Virus record (IMG/VR): IMGVR_UViG_3300028840_002770
Location: 1-48,234 of that record
Strand: one strand, 5' to 3'
Source of the DNA: a virus
Length of the DNA: 48,234 bases
Part shown: one piece after another, positions 41,262-48,219 of the stretch
Numbering within the stretch: position 1 is the first letter of the stretch
How the letters are laid out: each line of letters opens with the position of its first letter
Program-made: the position numbers and the translations under genes
The notes under the pieces: generated by a model
The model's input: the letters and a program-made list of their open reading frames with translations, nothing else
Told to the model about the DNA's origin: nothing
Database searches by the model: none

Positions 41262-42619
41262 GTATTTGAACGCTCTATTCGCTTTTTCATCTTCTGGTAA
41301 TGCCGATATAGTTCTTTTTTGTCGGTCGCGACCTTGACGTTATCCCATGGAAAATCAAAATTTTCGTCTTTTTCTTCGAAGACATAACCGACGTCAACAG
41401 CCGCCGAAACCCGGTCAATGTAATATTCGACCGTTTCTTTTTTGGGCGCGGAATCAGGAAGGGCCTTCGCGACCTGCGGCGTTATCGGGACAAATTCAGA
41501 TATTTGCATTTTGAACCAACCAAGTGGTGATAGTGGAATTATGGGATGAACGGACAATCCCGTTTTTCCGGAACCCTTCATTCGTTCGCCTAGTTCCAAA
41601 ATTCGATCAAGGGTGTTCAGGTTGTAATATGGTTTTTCCCATTGCATAGGCGTGAAGGCGTTCGCGTTGTGGGGAATGAATGCAATACTATAAGAACCCT
41701 TCTTGTGACGCTGTCGCATATATTCGATGTCCTGAAGAAGTGCGTCAAAGTCGTTTTCGGTTTCGCCTGGAAGGTTGAATTGGTAAACCGTCCTGATTTT
41801 TTTTCCGTAAAAAAGGCATCGATCAACCGCGTCAAGCAATGCGTCGTTTTTGATCGGTTTGTTTAGAATTTTCCGTAGACGTTCGCTGAACCCTTCGACG
41901 CCCAAAGGCATCTTGACGCCTGCGGATTTTGACTGAATATGTTCGTCGGTCAGCGTTTGAATCGAAGTGCTGATGTTCAGATCTATAATGCCCTTGGTCT
42001 TCATTATCTGGATTAATTCCGGATAAAATGAAACGTCGTCGGAACTATTCGACCGCAGGTTGACAACGCGACCGTCAAACGAATCAAGGTATTTCTTGAC
42101 GCTTTCAAAGTTGTTTTCCTTGTATTCGCGCCGCCATGCGTTGACGCAGAAAAAACATTTTCTCTTGCATCCTTTTGAAAGTTCATAAAAGCCCAAACTA
42201 TAGGCTTTTTTGAAATTGTCTTCGTCATTAAAACAAACAATGTTGTTTTCCGAACAGTTTAACATTCCGCGAAGATCGAACGTTCCGTTTAGTATTTTTT
42301 CAAATGCAACGAACGCGTCACCGATAAATACATAATCCATTATCCACTTGATCGCCGTCGGATTTGTCGCAGCGTTTCCGCCCGCTATCCAGACCGAACC
42401 TTGTCGTTTGTGCTTCGCCAACTTGGCGACCTTGAACGCGTCACGCGTTGAATGAATTGAAAAGAAGACTGTTTTCATTCCTTCCAGGTCGACCGGGTCG
42501 GAAACAATAGGAACGTTTTGGGTCTTCGAAAAATATTCGACCACGCGCGGCGGTTTTCCGCTGTTCAAATGATAGAAGCAAACCGCCGGCCGCGCGAAAA
42601 GTTCGAACTGTCTTGTCAC
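41258..42619 (-). CDS. Radical SAM protein
   Basis: The 453-residue protein has the radical SAM cluster motif C-x3-C-x2-C (CKRKCFFC, Cys151, 155, 158). It is followed by an RREY segment and the typical later strands (VNLRSNSSDDVSFYPEL, LNISTSIQTL, GVEGFSERLRKILNKPI, TVYQFNLPGETENDF). The first 120 residues look like a Rossmann-type domain in the place of the B12-binding domain of some families (VWIAGGNAATNP), without the DxHxxG motif. GTG 42619 overlaps the PP-loop gene stop (GTGA). Adjacent PP-loop chemistry suggests joint modification of a nucleotide or RNA/DNA base, perhaps sulfur-based; this is inference. Confidence 0.85.
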   Translation of the reverse strand: MTRQFELFARPAVCFYHLNSGKPPRVVEYFSKTQNVPIVSDPVDLEGMKTVFFSIHSTRDAFKVAKLAKHKRQGSVWIAGGNAATNPTAIKWIMDYVFIGDAFVAFEKILNGTFDLRGMLNCSENNIVCFNDEDNFKKAYSLGFYELSKGCKRKCFFCVNAWRREYKENNFESVKKYLDSFDGRVVNLRSNSSDDVSFYPELIQIMKTKGIIDLNISTSIQTLTDEHIQSKSAGVKMPLGVEGFSERLRKILNKPIKNDALLDAVDRCLFYGKKIRTVYQFNLPGETENDFDALLQDIEYMRQRHKKGSYSIAFIPHNANAFTPMQWEKPYYNLNTLDRILELGERMKGSGKTGLSVHPIIPLSPLGWFKMQISEFVPITPQVAKALPDSAPKKETVEYYIDRVSAAVDVGYVFEEKDENFDFPWDNVKVATDKKELYRHYQKMKKRIERSNT

Positions 42620-43671
42620 GGTTCAACCCCTGGAAGGTCAGGCTGACGGTTGACCCATTGAAGGACGTCCGCCAGCTTTAATGTTTCCATACAATATCTG
42701 TATTGTTTAGGATGCGACTTTTTCAGGCGTTCAAACCGGTTCGGTCGACCTTCTAAGTGGAGGCCGAACGCGCAAAAAATACAACCGGTTTTTTCTTCGC
42801 CCTTGTCATAAATTTCGGCATAGGGAACATTGAACCGCTTTAAATATTCCCATATGTCGCGATTCAACCAAAACGACAAAGGCCATGAAACCGGATGCGT
42901 ATTGTCGAACGCATTACAACCGCCGTTTTGAAGATATTGTTTCGCCCTTGTGTTGCTATCGGACACTGTTATTCCGATCATAGGGTGCGTTCCGTTTTCG
43001 TTTTCGTACCTGTCAAGCGGATTTTTCTTCATGACTGAACAACATTCGTCGCTAATTTTGAACGGTGCTTTGATCAAGTATTGCCACTTATACGCGATCA
43101 TTCCCTTCCGCCCGCCAGGGAAACCATGAAGGCGATATTGTTTTGTCTTTTCATTCTTCGCCGTCCGATATCGGGAAATCGCGCGCGCTTGATCTTTGCT
43201 CACGACAGGATAACCATATTTTTTAATAACCTGTTTGAAGGTCAGGTCAGGTTTTAACATTACGATGTTTTTCGTCTGCCTGACGAACCTGACAATTTCC
43301 GGAAATTCGATCCCGCTGTTGACGAAGACGCCCTTCATTTCCGGATAAATCGACCGCGCCAAATGCAATAAAACGGTCGAATCCTTCCCGCCGGAAAATG
43401 AAACGGTGACTTTGCCGTTCCAATGGTCAAACCATTCAACGATCCGTTCCTTCGACAAAAGAATTTTTTCGTCAAGTGTTAGCGTCTGCCTGAAGGAAAG
43501 TTCCTTCGTGTCGATTCGCGGCCGGGGCTTTTCGTCTTTTTCCTTCGTGTTGGTTTCCTTGTAACAGGACGCGCAAACCTTCTCATTGTGGAATGCGTCG
43601 CATTCTTCACAAAAGACTTCGACGGGTAGCAATTCAGACGCGGCGTCGCAGATATAACACTTTTCCGTCAT
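42616..43671 (-). CDS. PP-loop ATPase, PAPS reductase-like, with N-terminal zinc ribbons
   Basis: The 351-residue protein starts at ATG 43671, overlapping the previous stop (ATGA). An N-terminal region (residues 1-40) has three CxxC pairs (C5/C8, C21/C24, C33/C36). The PP-loop domain has SFSGGKDSTVLLHLA (SGGKDS at 93-98), VFVNSGIEFPEI, and a DECCSVMKKNPLDRY segment like the Cys-Cys region of PAPS reductases. A CIFCAFG motif near residue 305 may bind Fe-S. PP-loop enzymes adenylate a substrate or reduce adenylylsulfate; relatives include DndC of DNA phosphorothioation. The gene pair with radical SAM is strongly coupled. Confidence 0.85.
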   Translation of the reverse strand: MTEKCYICDAASELLPVEVFCEECDAFHNEKVCASCYKETNTKEKDEKPRPRIDTKELSFRQTLTLDEKILLSKERIVEWFDHWNGKVTVSFSGGKDSTVLLHLARSIYPEMKGVFVNSGIEFPEIVRFVRQTKNIVMLKPDLTFKQVIKKYGYPVVSKDQARAISRYRTAKNEKTKQYRLHGFPGGRKGMIAYKWQYLIKAPFKISDECCSVMKKNPLDRYENENGTHPMIGITVSDSNTRAKQYLQNGGCNAFDNTHPVSWPLSFWLNRDIWEYLKRFNVPYAEIYDKGEEKTGCIFCAFGLHLEGRPNRFERLKKSHPKQYRYCMETLKLADVLQWVNRQPDLPGVEP

Positions 43672-44165
43672 GGCGCGCCGGATTCTGTCACAATCCAAGC
43701 TGACAAACCAAAAATAACCAACGATTCGACAATCAATCCAACCCAAGGAATCCAGGTCAACGCCTTCGCTTGTTGTGCCGTCTTGACCCGTCGCGCGGTT
43801 TCGCTGTCGAACAGCGTCTTCATGAAGTCGCCGCGTTGTTTTTCGGTGTCGGTCTGCGTCTTCCAAAGGTCAACCCGCTTTTCCTGAAGGGACAGTTCAA
43901 GGGTCAGCGACTTCGCGCGCGTTTCCATATAGATCCCATAGTTCCATAGATCAATGTAATCAATTAAGATGTGACCAAGGCGCGCATAACCGCCGTTCCG
44001 CCCGGTTTCAAAACAGCCGTATTCGACGCCGTCCTTTTCGATTATCACGCTTGACGGCGCTTCCCGCAACGCTGGCGGTCGCTTCGGACTATTCGTCACC
44101 GGGTCGGCGTGCGTAGTCGCGGACAGCGCGATCAATACAGTCAGGATCGCCGTCGCAATCGTCAA
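43668..44165 (-). CDS. Exported membrane protein of unknown function, overlapping spanin-like gene
   Basis: The product (165 residues from TTG 44165) begins with a signal-like hydrophobic segment (TIATAILTVLIALSATTHA, cleavage after the A of THA). Then follow DPVTNSPKRPPALRE, a soluble domain with GCFETGRNGGYARL, a charged coiled coil (about 85-130), and a C-terminal transmembrane segment (WIPWVGLIVESLVIFGLSAWIV). An in-frame ATG at 44258 would add 31 residues without a signal peptide. The gene overlaps the upstream spanin-like gene by 77 bases in another frame, like Rz/Rz1 pairs, but it is far larger than Rz1. It is coupled to the PP-loop gene. Confidence 0.6.
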   Translation of the reverse strand: MTIATAILTVLIALSATTHADPVTNSPKRPPALREAPSSVIIEKDGVEYGCFETGRNGGYARLGHILIDYIDLWNYGIYMETRAKSLTLELSLQEKRVDLWKTQTDTEKQRGDFMKTLFDSETARRVKTAQQAKALTWIPWVGLIVESLVIFGLSAWIVTESGAP

Positions 44166-44460
44166 TCGCGCGGTGTGCTTCTTCCCGTCGGCGGTTTGCG
44201 CGTTCGCGCTTGCGATCAAGTTCCGCCCGGTCGGCGCGTGCTTTTTCAATGTCTTCATTCAATCGCCCTTCCTTCTGTTCGGCCTTTTCGCGCTTGCGTT
44301 TTGCGTCAAGTTCAATTTTTTTCCTTATCGCGTTCAGGGTTTCGCCTTCGGACATGAAAAACGCGCGCATTGCGAAACCAATCGCCGCGCCGACCGCAAC
44401 AATCACGCCGACGACAGTCTTCCAGTTCCTTTTTAACCAGTTCCAAATTTTCAGAAACAT
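44089..44460 (-). CDS. i-spanin-like membrane protein
   Basis: The 123-residue protein has one N-terminal transmembrane segment (about residues 14-35, TVVGVIVAVGAAIGFAMRAFF) after a basic cytoplasmic end, then a long charged coiled coil (about 40-100) and a short C-terminal tail with two Cys. This is the topology of Rz-type i-spanins that fuse inner and outer membranes in lysis. The next gene starts inside it in a different frame. The ATG at 44460 overlaps the previous stop (TAATG). No sequence motif proves the function. Confidence 0.68.
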   Translation of the reverse strand: MFLKIWNWLKRNWKTVVGVIVAVGAAIGFAMRAFFMSEGETLNAIRKKIELDAKRKREKAEQKEGRLNEDIEKARADRAELDRKRERANRRREEAHRAIDDCDGDPDCIDRAVRDYARRPGDE

Positions 44461-44558
44461 TATTTGTCCAGCTTTTGGGTCAGGTACGCAAGCGCGGCAA
44501 GAACAACCACAATCGCGAACATTAAAAAAATTCTCATTGGTTCATAGTCTTCGATCAT
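44460..44558 (-). CDS. Tiny membrane protein (32 aa)
   Basis: ATG 44558 overlaps the preceding stop (ATGA) and follows AAGGGG; the stop TAA overlaps the next ATG. The product MIEDYEPMRIFLM continues into a hydrophobic helix (FAIVVVLAALAYL) and a TQKLDK tail, a single-span protein. Perfect coupling on both sides supports translation. It may act as a small holin partner or antiholin in the membrane cassette; this is inferred. Confidence 0.65.
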   Translation of the reverse strand: MIEDYEPMRIFLMFAIVVVLAALAYLTQKLDK

Positions 44559-44731
44559 TGATACCCCTTCAACATTGCGTCCCGCGCCTGTTTTGCAACG
44601 GCGTTGTGAATCGCCCAAAAGTCCGCGCGCAGCATTTCGGCGAATCGCGGAAACAATGCGTTAAAAATAAATAGATCAATCTTGATAAGGACCGGCGTCA
44701 CTATCTCAATTTCGACGCTATCTTCAATCAT
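44555..44731 (-). CDS. Small protein of unknown function in membrane/lysis cassette
   Basis: The 58-residue protein (MIEDSVEIEIVTPVLIKIDLFIFNALF...) has a moderately hydrophobic amphipathic middle and a charged end. The ATG at 44731 follows AAGG nine bases earlier; a GTG at 44737 is an alternative. It overlaps its upstream gene by eight bases and the 32-residue gene by four. The function is unknown. Confidence 0.6.
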   Translation of the reverse strand: MIEDSVEIEIVTPVLIKIDLFIFNALFPRFAEMLRADFWAIHNAVAKQARDAMLKGYQ

Positions 44732-44924
44732 TTTCACCGGCCTTGTTTTCGATTATCTTCGCAACCTGGCGGTCGACTTCGGTCGGTATTCTAAGGCGTC
44801 GCGGTTCTATGCGCTGACAAATTTCAATATTGTCGAACATCTTTTGAATAGGATAGGTGCCACCAATCCAACGAAGATCGAACATTGCGATTTCGCGCGC
44901 CGCCTTTTCGATCAAATCCGTCAT
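44724..44924 (-). CDS. Small protein of unknown function
   Basis: The 66-residue soluble protein (MTDLIEKAAREIAMFDLRWIGG...) starts at ATG 44924, overlapping the holin-like gene stop (ATGA). It is helical and basic. No family is recognised. It sits in the holin/spanin-like operon. Confidence 0.62.
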   Translation of the reverse strand: MTDLIEKAAREIAMFDLRWIGGTYPIQKMFDNIEICQRIEPRRLRIPTEVDRQVAKIIENKAGEND

Positions 44925-45262
44925 TGGTCGGACTTCAGGTCGCCTAGTCGGTCAACCAATGCGCGCTTGACTATCTTGCGACCATGCGCGCCGATAAATC
45001 CCGCCCAAATGCCGACAACTATCATTTCACCCCACGCGCGACCAGGCTCTAAACCAAGGACACCGGGAAGAAACGCGCCGCCGACACCAAGCGCCAACGG
45101 TAACAAGGGCAGAATTCGCCGCCAGGTTTTAGAATCCTTCAGGCGCCGCAATCGGCCGTTTTTCGCTTCGCCGATCGGGATTCGGCCGGCAAACCAGATC
45201 AGCGCAACAACCGCGAGCGCCAAAACAAAAACTTTTTTATCTATGAATAATGAAAAATCCAT
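44921..45262 (-). CDS. Holin-like membrane protein
   Basis: The 113-residue protein has transmembrane segments at about residues 10-28 (KVFVLALAVVALIWFAGRI), 50-68 (ILPLLPLALGVGGAFLPGVLG) and 78-93 (WGEMIVVGIWAGFIGAHG), then a charged C-terminus (RKIVKRALVDRLGDLKSDQ). Size and topology fit class I holins or phage membrane proteins next to endolysins. AAAGGAGG before ATG 45262 is very strong; an in-frame TTG six bases upstream is not needed. A promoter at 45291-45319 drives it. The closest cell-wall enzyme (28257) is far away, so the holin role is tentative. Confidence 0.7.
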   Translation of the reverse strand: MDFSLFIDKKVFVLALAVVALIWFAGRIPIGEAKNGRLRRLKDSKTWRRILPLLPLALGVGGAFLPGVLGLEPGRAWGEMIVVGIWAGFIGAHGRKIVKRALVDRLGDLKSDQ

Positions 45263-45290
45263 TTTCAAACCTCCTTTATTGGTTCAGGAA

Positions 45291-45319
45291 AGTTTAAGAT
45301 TTTTCAGGGTTGGCGTCAA
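45291..45319 (-). promoter_or_regulatory. Promoter of the holin-like/PP-loop operon
   Basis: On the minus strand TTGACG (complement of 45314-45319) and TAAACT (complement of 45291-45296) are 17 bp apart. The predicted start lies about 22 bases before ATG 45262, leaving a normal leader with an AAAGGAGG ribosome-binding site. This contrasts with the leaderless promoters elsewhere in the genome. Confidence 0.65.
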
Positions 45320-45606
45320 TCATTCCGGTTCGCGAGTTCGGCGGCCTCCGCGCGTTTCAAAAGTTCCTCGTTTCGTTTCCGAAGGCGCGTGTTTTCGGTT
45401 TTCATCAACCAAAAATCGCGATCGGATTTGTCCGCAACTTCGGTCAACCGATCAACTTCCTTTTTCAGCTTTTCTATTTCGCCGGCGGTTTTTATCCGAA
45501 TATCAAACGGAATGCCGGCCGGCGTATGTTGAGAACACAAAAAAACGCTATATTGCGCCGAACGAATGCAACGAGGAAAAGCGCAAGTGTTTACTTTTTC
45601 AACCAT
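45316..45606 (-). CDS. Small Cys/His zinc-type protein with duplicated coiled-coil module
   Basis: The 96-residue product starts at ATG 45606, overlapping the lipoprotein stop by eight bases; an in-frame codon at 45750 lies within the lipoprotein gene. The N-terminal part has CAFPRC...FLCSQH (C-x4-C, C-x2-H), a likely zinc site. The C-terminal part, EVDRLTEVADKSDRDFW and following, nearly repeats a segment of the coiled-coil protein at 45916-46434. The module forms a leucine-rich coiled coil. Function is unknown. Confidence 0.68.
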   Translation of the reverse strand: MVEKVNTCAFPRCIRSAQYSVFLCSQHTPAGIPFDIRIKTAGEIEKLKKEVDRLTEVADKSDRDFWLMKTENTRLRKRNEELLKRAEAAELANRND

Positions 45607-45919
45607 CGACGCCGCCTTCAGCGCCGGCGTCGGGTTCAGGATCGTGAATGCAATAGTATTTATAAGTGTTCGCCGTTCCCACATGGTAGGTTTCAAGAAC
45701 GACCTTGAACAAATGAAGGTCGGAACAGAACATTTCGGTCCGGACGACAAGAACGTTCACATTAATTTCGTATTCCGCAAGCTGGTCTTCCAAATCCTGC
45801 GGCGTTTCCGCGTTGATCCAATGTTCGTCACCTTCGATCAGTTCGCGCGGTTCTTCGTTCACGGTGTCGCCCTCGCAGGCAGTCAGAAAAAGCGCGATTG
45901 CTAAGATTAAAAACTTCAT
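45599..45919 (-). CDS. Phage lipoprotein
   Basis: The 106-residue protein starts at ATG 45919 after AAAGGAG (complement of 45925-45931). It has a signal sequence (MKFLILAIALFLTAC) with a lipobox LTAC, so Cys15 would be lipid-modified. The mature part is acidic and includes an Asp/Glu-rich linker and FCSDLHLFKVVLETYHVG. Phage lipoproteins commonly block superinfecting phage receptors or serve as o-spanins; its early location and size fit exclusion better, but this is inference. It is coupled to genes on both sides. Confidence 0.78.
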   Translation of the reverse strand: MKFLILAIALFLTACEGDTVNEEPRELIEGDEHWINAETPQDLEDQLAEYEINVNVLVVRTEMFCSDLHLFKVVLETYHVGTANTYKYYCIHDPEPDAGAEGGVDG

Positions 45920-46434
45920 TTTTTCTCCTTTTGGGTTTCGCGCGTCTGCGCCGCGCGTTTTTCGATCAATTCGATACATCTATCGTTTATCCTTTCAAGG
46001 ATAAGCGTCGACCTGGAGTCGGTCGCGCCGCGAACCCAATGAACGAAGTCGTCGCCGTCTTCCTGCGCCGCGACCAACTTCCGATTCCGCTCGCGAAGGC
46101 GCGTGTTTTCGACTTTCATTTTCCAAAAATCACGGTCGCATTTGTCCGCGACTTCCGTCAGGCGTTCGACTTCTTTTTCACTTGCTTTCAACTTGTCGTA
46201 TATTTCATCACACATAGACGTTAGTTCTCTAATGCGATCTAAATAGCGTTCGTTGTCCGCCTTCACGGTCGAGAGTTCGGTTGCCAGCTCTTCGATTTCA
46301 CCCCGTTTTGCCTCATTCGCGCCACGTTCTATTTCAAGTTGTATTCGTAGTTCCGCTAGTAGTGCCCGTTTCCCGGTGATTTCTTTCCCTAGTCTTTCCA
46401 TTTCAGGTTTATGAAAGTCATTGTATTCACCCAT
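45916..46434 (-). CDS. Coiled-coil protein
   Basis: The 172-residue protein is almost wholly helical, with heptads from about residue 10 to 135. It includes EVERLTEVADKCDRDFWKMKVENTRLRERN, the same module as in the gene at 45316-45606. The ATG 46434 overlaps the zinc-finger gene by eight bases. A structural or regulatory role is possible; no family is recognised. Confidence 0.68.
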   Translation of the reverse strand: MGEYNDFHKPEMERLGKEITGKRALLAELRIQLEIERGANEAKRGEIEELATELSTVKADNERYLDRIRELTSMCDEIYDKLKASEKEVERLTEVADKCDRDFWKMKVENTRLRERNRKLVAAQEDGDDFVHWVRGATDSRSTLILERINDRCIELIEKRAAQTRETQKEKK

Positions 46435-46762
46435 CGCCCCGCCTTTCTTTTATTTTCTGCCCACAATAGGGACAAAATCGGTACTTGTTTTCAACCGGAC
46501 CACCTGCATAAAAGAGGTGTAGATGGTCGCACGCAGTCTCCCAGTTGCCGTCTTCGTCTTCGATCCAGGTGCAAAATTTTATTTTTCCCAGATATGCTCG
46601 CGTCGCGGCACTTCCGCTCAATCCCTTTTTGATATAGGCGGCGGTGCGTCTATTTTGACACTTCTTGCAATAAGAATGCAACCCGTCCCGGTTTGCGCGG
46701 GCGCTATAAAATTCAGAACCCGGTTTTATCTGACCACAATCGCGACACTTCTTTTCAGTCAT
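46427..46762 (-). CDS. Double zinc-ribbon protein (phage-type)
   Basis: The 111-residue product starts at ATG 46762, overlapping the previous gene by eight bases; the longer frame from 46951 is not used. It has one zinc module with CRDCGQIKPGSEFY and YCKKCQNRRTA (about residues 6-38), similar to HNH/zinc proteins of phages, and a second with CTWIEDEDGNWETAC and FCPYCGQKI (about 63-102), a motif common in small phage proteins. It may bind nucleic acid; the exact role is unknown. Confidence 0.72.
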   Translation of the reverse strand: MTEKKCRDCGQIKPGSEFYSARANRDGLHSYCKKCQNRRTAAYIKKGLSGSAATRAYLGKIKFCTWIEDEDGNWETACDHLHLFYAGGPVENKYRFCPYCGQKIKERRGDG

Positions 46763-46937
46763 TGTCGGGAATTTCGGGCAATTTGTGATCGTAATTCCGA
46801 ACCGCGTCTTCGACCAGGCGTCCGACAACTTCAGATATCGGTTTTTCCCATAAGGCACAAAGCATTTTAAAACGGCGATAGGTTGCGTCGCCTGTCTTAA
46901 TGTGAACACTAAACGACCTGTTTTCTTCTTTTTCCAA
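46755..46937 (-). CDS. Ribbon-helix-helix-like regulator
   Basis: The 60-residue product from TTG 46937 has a short strand (RSFSVHIKTGD) and two helices (ATYRRFKMLCALW, ISEVVGRLVEDAVRNY), the build of RHH/CopG-type DNA-binding proteins. GAGG (complement of 46943-46946) precedes the TTG; an in-frame ATG at 46991 would add 18 residues rich in Tyr/Leu. It is the first gene of the leftward block and next to the repeat-rich intergenic region, so it is a candidate binder of the GTAAT repeats. Confidence 0.62.
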   Translation of the reverse strand: MEKEENRSFSVHIKTGDATYRRFKMLCALWEKPISEVVGRLVEDAVRNYDHKLPEIPDND

Positions 46938-47082
46938 TTGATACCTCGCATATAATATGTCTATCAAATATAAGCAATACCATGAATACACACAGGTTCA
47001 CAAGTGTTTTTTTGTGTCTTTTTTGGGGGCGTTTTTGCGGTTTGGTAATCTGGCGGAATCGGTCGATATCGGCTGTCAAACG

Positions 47083-47104
47083 GTAATAATCGCGCGATTA
47101 TTAC
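47083..47104. repeat. 22-bp perfect palindrome
   Basis: The palindrome starts gtaataatcgc (47083-47093) and its second half is the exact reverse complement (47094-47104). Each half contains the GTAATAAT motif repeated elsewhere in this intergenic region, including gtaataatcg again at 47385-47394. It is likely a binding site for a dimeric protein. Confidence 0.9.
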
Positions 47105-47402
47105 GCGATATTACTTCGCAGGTAATACGAAAACAAAAACAGTTCCGCAGTGTTGCGGGAAAATTACCGATTATTACTTATTACAGGAAAACACGCTTAT
47201 ATATATAGTGTTCTTTTTTTGGGTCAGAATTCATGATCCTTCACATAGTATAGTATATATAGTAATATTAATAATATAATAATAATAATATAAGAAGAAG
47301 AGAAAACCTTAAAAATAAAAGAGGGTTGCGAAATATCCGAATCCGATGAATTTTCAAGGGCGCAGGTAATAAGCAGTAATAACGGTAATAATCGTCAAAT
47401 CG

Positions 47403-47431
47403 TTGTTTTTCAGCCGGTTCCGCGTTACCTT
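47403..47431 (+). promoter_or_regulatory. Candidate leaderless promoter of the rightward gene at 47438
   Basis: TTGTTT (47403-47408) and TACCTT (47426-47431) are 17 bp apart, and the first base is exactly 35 bases before ATG 47438. This is the same geometry as the promoters at 141 and 4747. The -10 box is weak (3 of 6), so activation may be required. Confidence 0.4.
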
Positions 47432-47437
47432 GTGACC

Positions 47438-48148
47438 ATGGCTTTCTTTGGGGCAGACACCGACGACTTTGACGCACTTGAAGCGCTATACAAAAAAGCG
47501 CCGAAAAAATTCCGCAGCGTCACCGGCCGCGTCCTGAATACGTTCGCTTACAACACAAGGCAAGAAGCAATCAAATTCGTCCATACCGAAATGATGTCGC
47601 GAAAACCGGGATTCGCTAAAAAAGTTCTTCGATATGAAAAGGCGGATTTCTTCACACCGATCAATCAACAGGAATCGCACACCGGATCGATAAGACATCC
47701 GCGCTTCTCCGGATGGATTGAGCAAGAAACCGGAGAACAGCGTGAGGGGCGAATAGCGACCCTTCTAGCGCGCGGAAATTCAAAACGAAGGCAAGTGATC
47801 AGCGACTTCAGGTTGAAGCCTGGGAGGCGATTTAAGACGCCTAAAGACTACAAGGGGCGAACGTCAACACAGCGCGCCGTCGTCATGCTTCAGCATCTAA
47901 GTCGAACCGGATACAACGAACCGTTCATAGTTCGCGGTCACCGACGCATGGCGCCAGGTCTTTATCGATTCAAAGGACGCGGGCGGAAGCGTGGGCCTCA
48001 AATGCTGATATCGTTCAACCCAATACAAAAGCGGGTTAAGAAAAACCAATGGTTGACCAAGTCCCGCGAACGAATGTTCAAGGCGACCAGTGTTCGAAAA
48101 GTCTATCAAAAGGCGGTTTATCAGGCGTTCCGGGTTTGGGTTGAGTAA
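47438..48148 (+). CDS. Putative tail-completion or minor virion protein
   Basis: The 236-residue basic protein (MAFFGADTDDFDALEALYKKAP...) has an N-terminal helical part resembling HK97 gp10/minor tail proteins (VTGRVLNTFAYNTRQEAIKFV), a central region with RHPRFSGWIEQETG, and an Arg/Lys-rich C-terminal half. It is the first gene of the rightward block, immediately upstream of the terminase genes across the circle. A GTG at 47432 is an alternative start. No ribosome-binding site is visible, in line with a leaderless message. The function assignment is weak. Confidence 0.6.
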   Translation: MAFFGADTDDFDALEALYKKAPKKFRSVTGRVLNTFAYNTRQEAIKFVHTEMMSRKPGFAKKVLRYEKADFFTPINQQESHTGSIRHPRFSGWIEQETGEQREGRIATLLARGNSKRRQVISDFRLKPGRRFKTPKDYKGRTSTQRAVVMLQHLSRTGYNEPFIVRGHRRMAPGLYRFKGRGRKRGPQMLISFNPIQKRVKKNQWLTKSRERMFKATSVRKVYQKAVYQAFRVWVE

Positions 48149-48219
48149 TCCCCGCACTCGCAAGCGACCGTAATCATTGAATAAAAAGGTACTGTCCTGC
48201 ATGTGCCCCACTGTGCGCG

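Larger units (their letters stand above)
46938..47437. other. Divergent AT-rich intergenic region: candidate origin/operator
   Basis: This 500-bp region separates the leftward block from the rightward gene at 47438 and has no convincing gene. It holds at least nine GTAAT(A/C) motifs in both orientations (for example 47045, 47083, 47097-47104, 47108-47114, 47122, 47163-47184, 47366, 47376, 47385), a 22-bp palindrome, and an AT-only stretch with ATA/TAA repeats at about 47250-47295. A weak hairpin with a T-run lies at 47190-47220. Candidate leftward promoter boxes (TTGCTT, TATATG; complement of 46949-46977) precede the RHH gene. Iterated motifs plus an AT-rich element fit a replication origin or a multi-site operator. 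Confidence 0.7.

Noticed and set aside
44682-45647. 321-codon rightward reading frame opposite the holin-like operon
   Set aside because: The minus-strand genes here are coupled, with ribosome-binding sites and membrane segments; the rightward frame is Arg/Ser/Pro-rich shadow sequence.
47190-47220. Hairpin with a T-run as a terminator in the divergent region
   Set aside because: The stem has only five A/T-rich pairs with a 13-base loop, and no rightward gene ends here; kept only as a note in the region entry.
46938-47437. CRISPR array or tRNA gene in the repeat-rich intergenic region
   Set aside because: The repeats are short, in both orientations and unevenly spaced, and no cloverleaf can be drawn.
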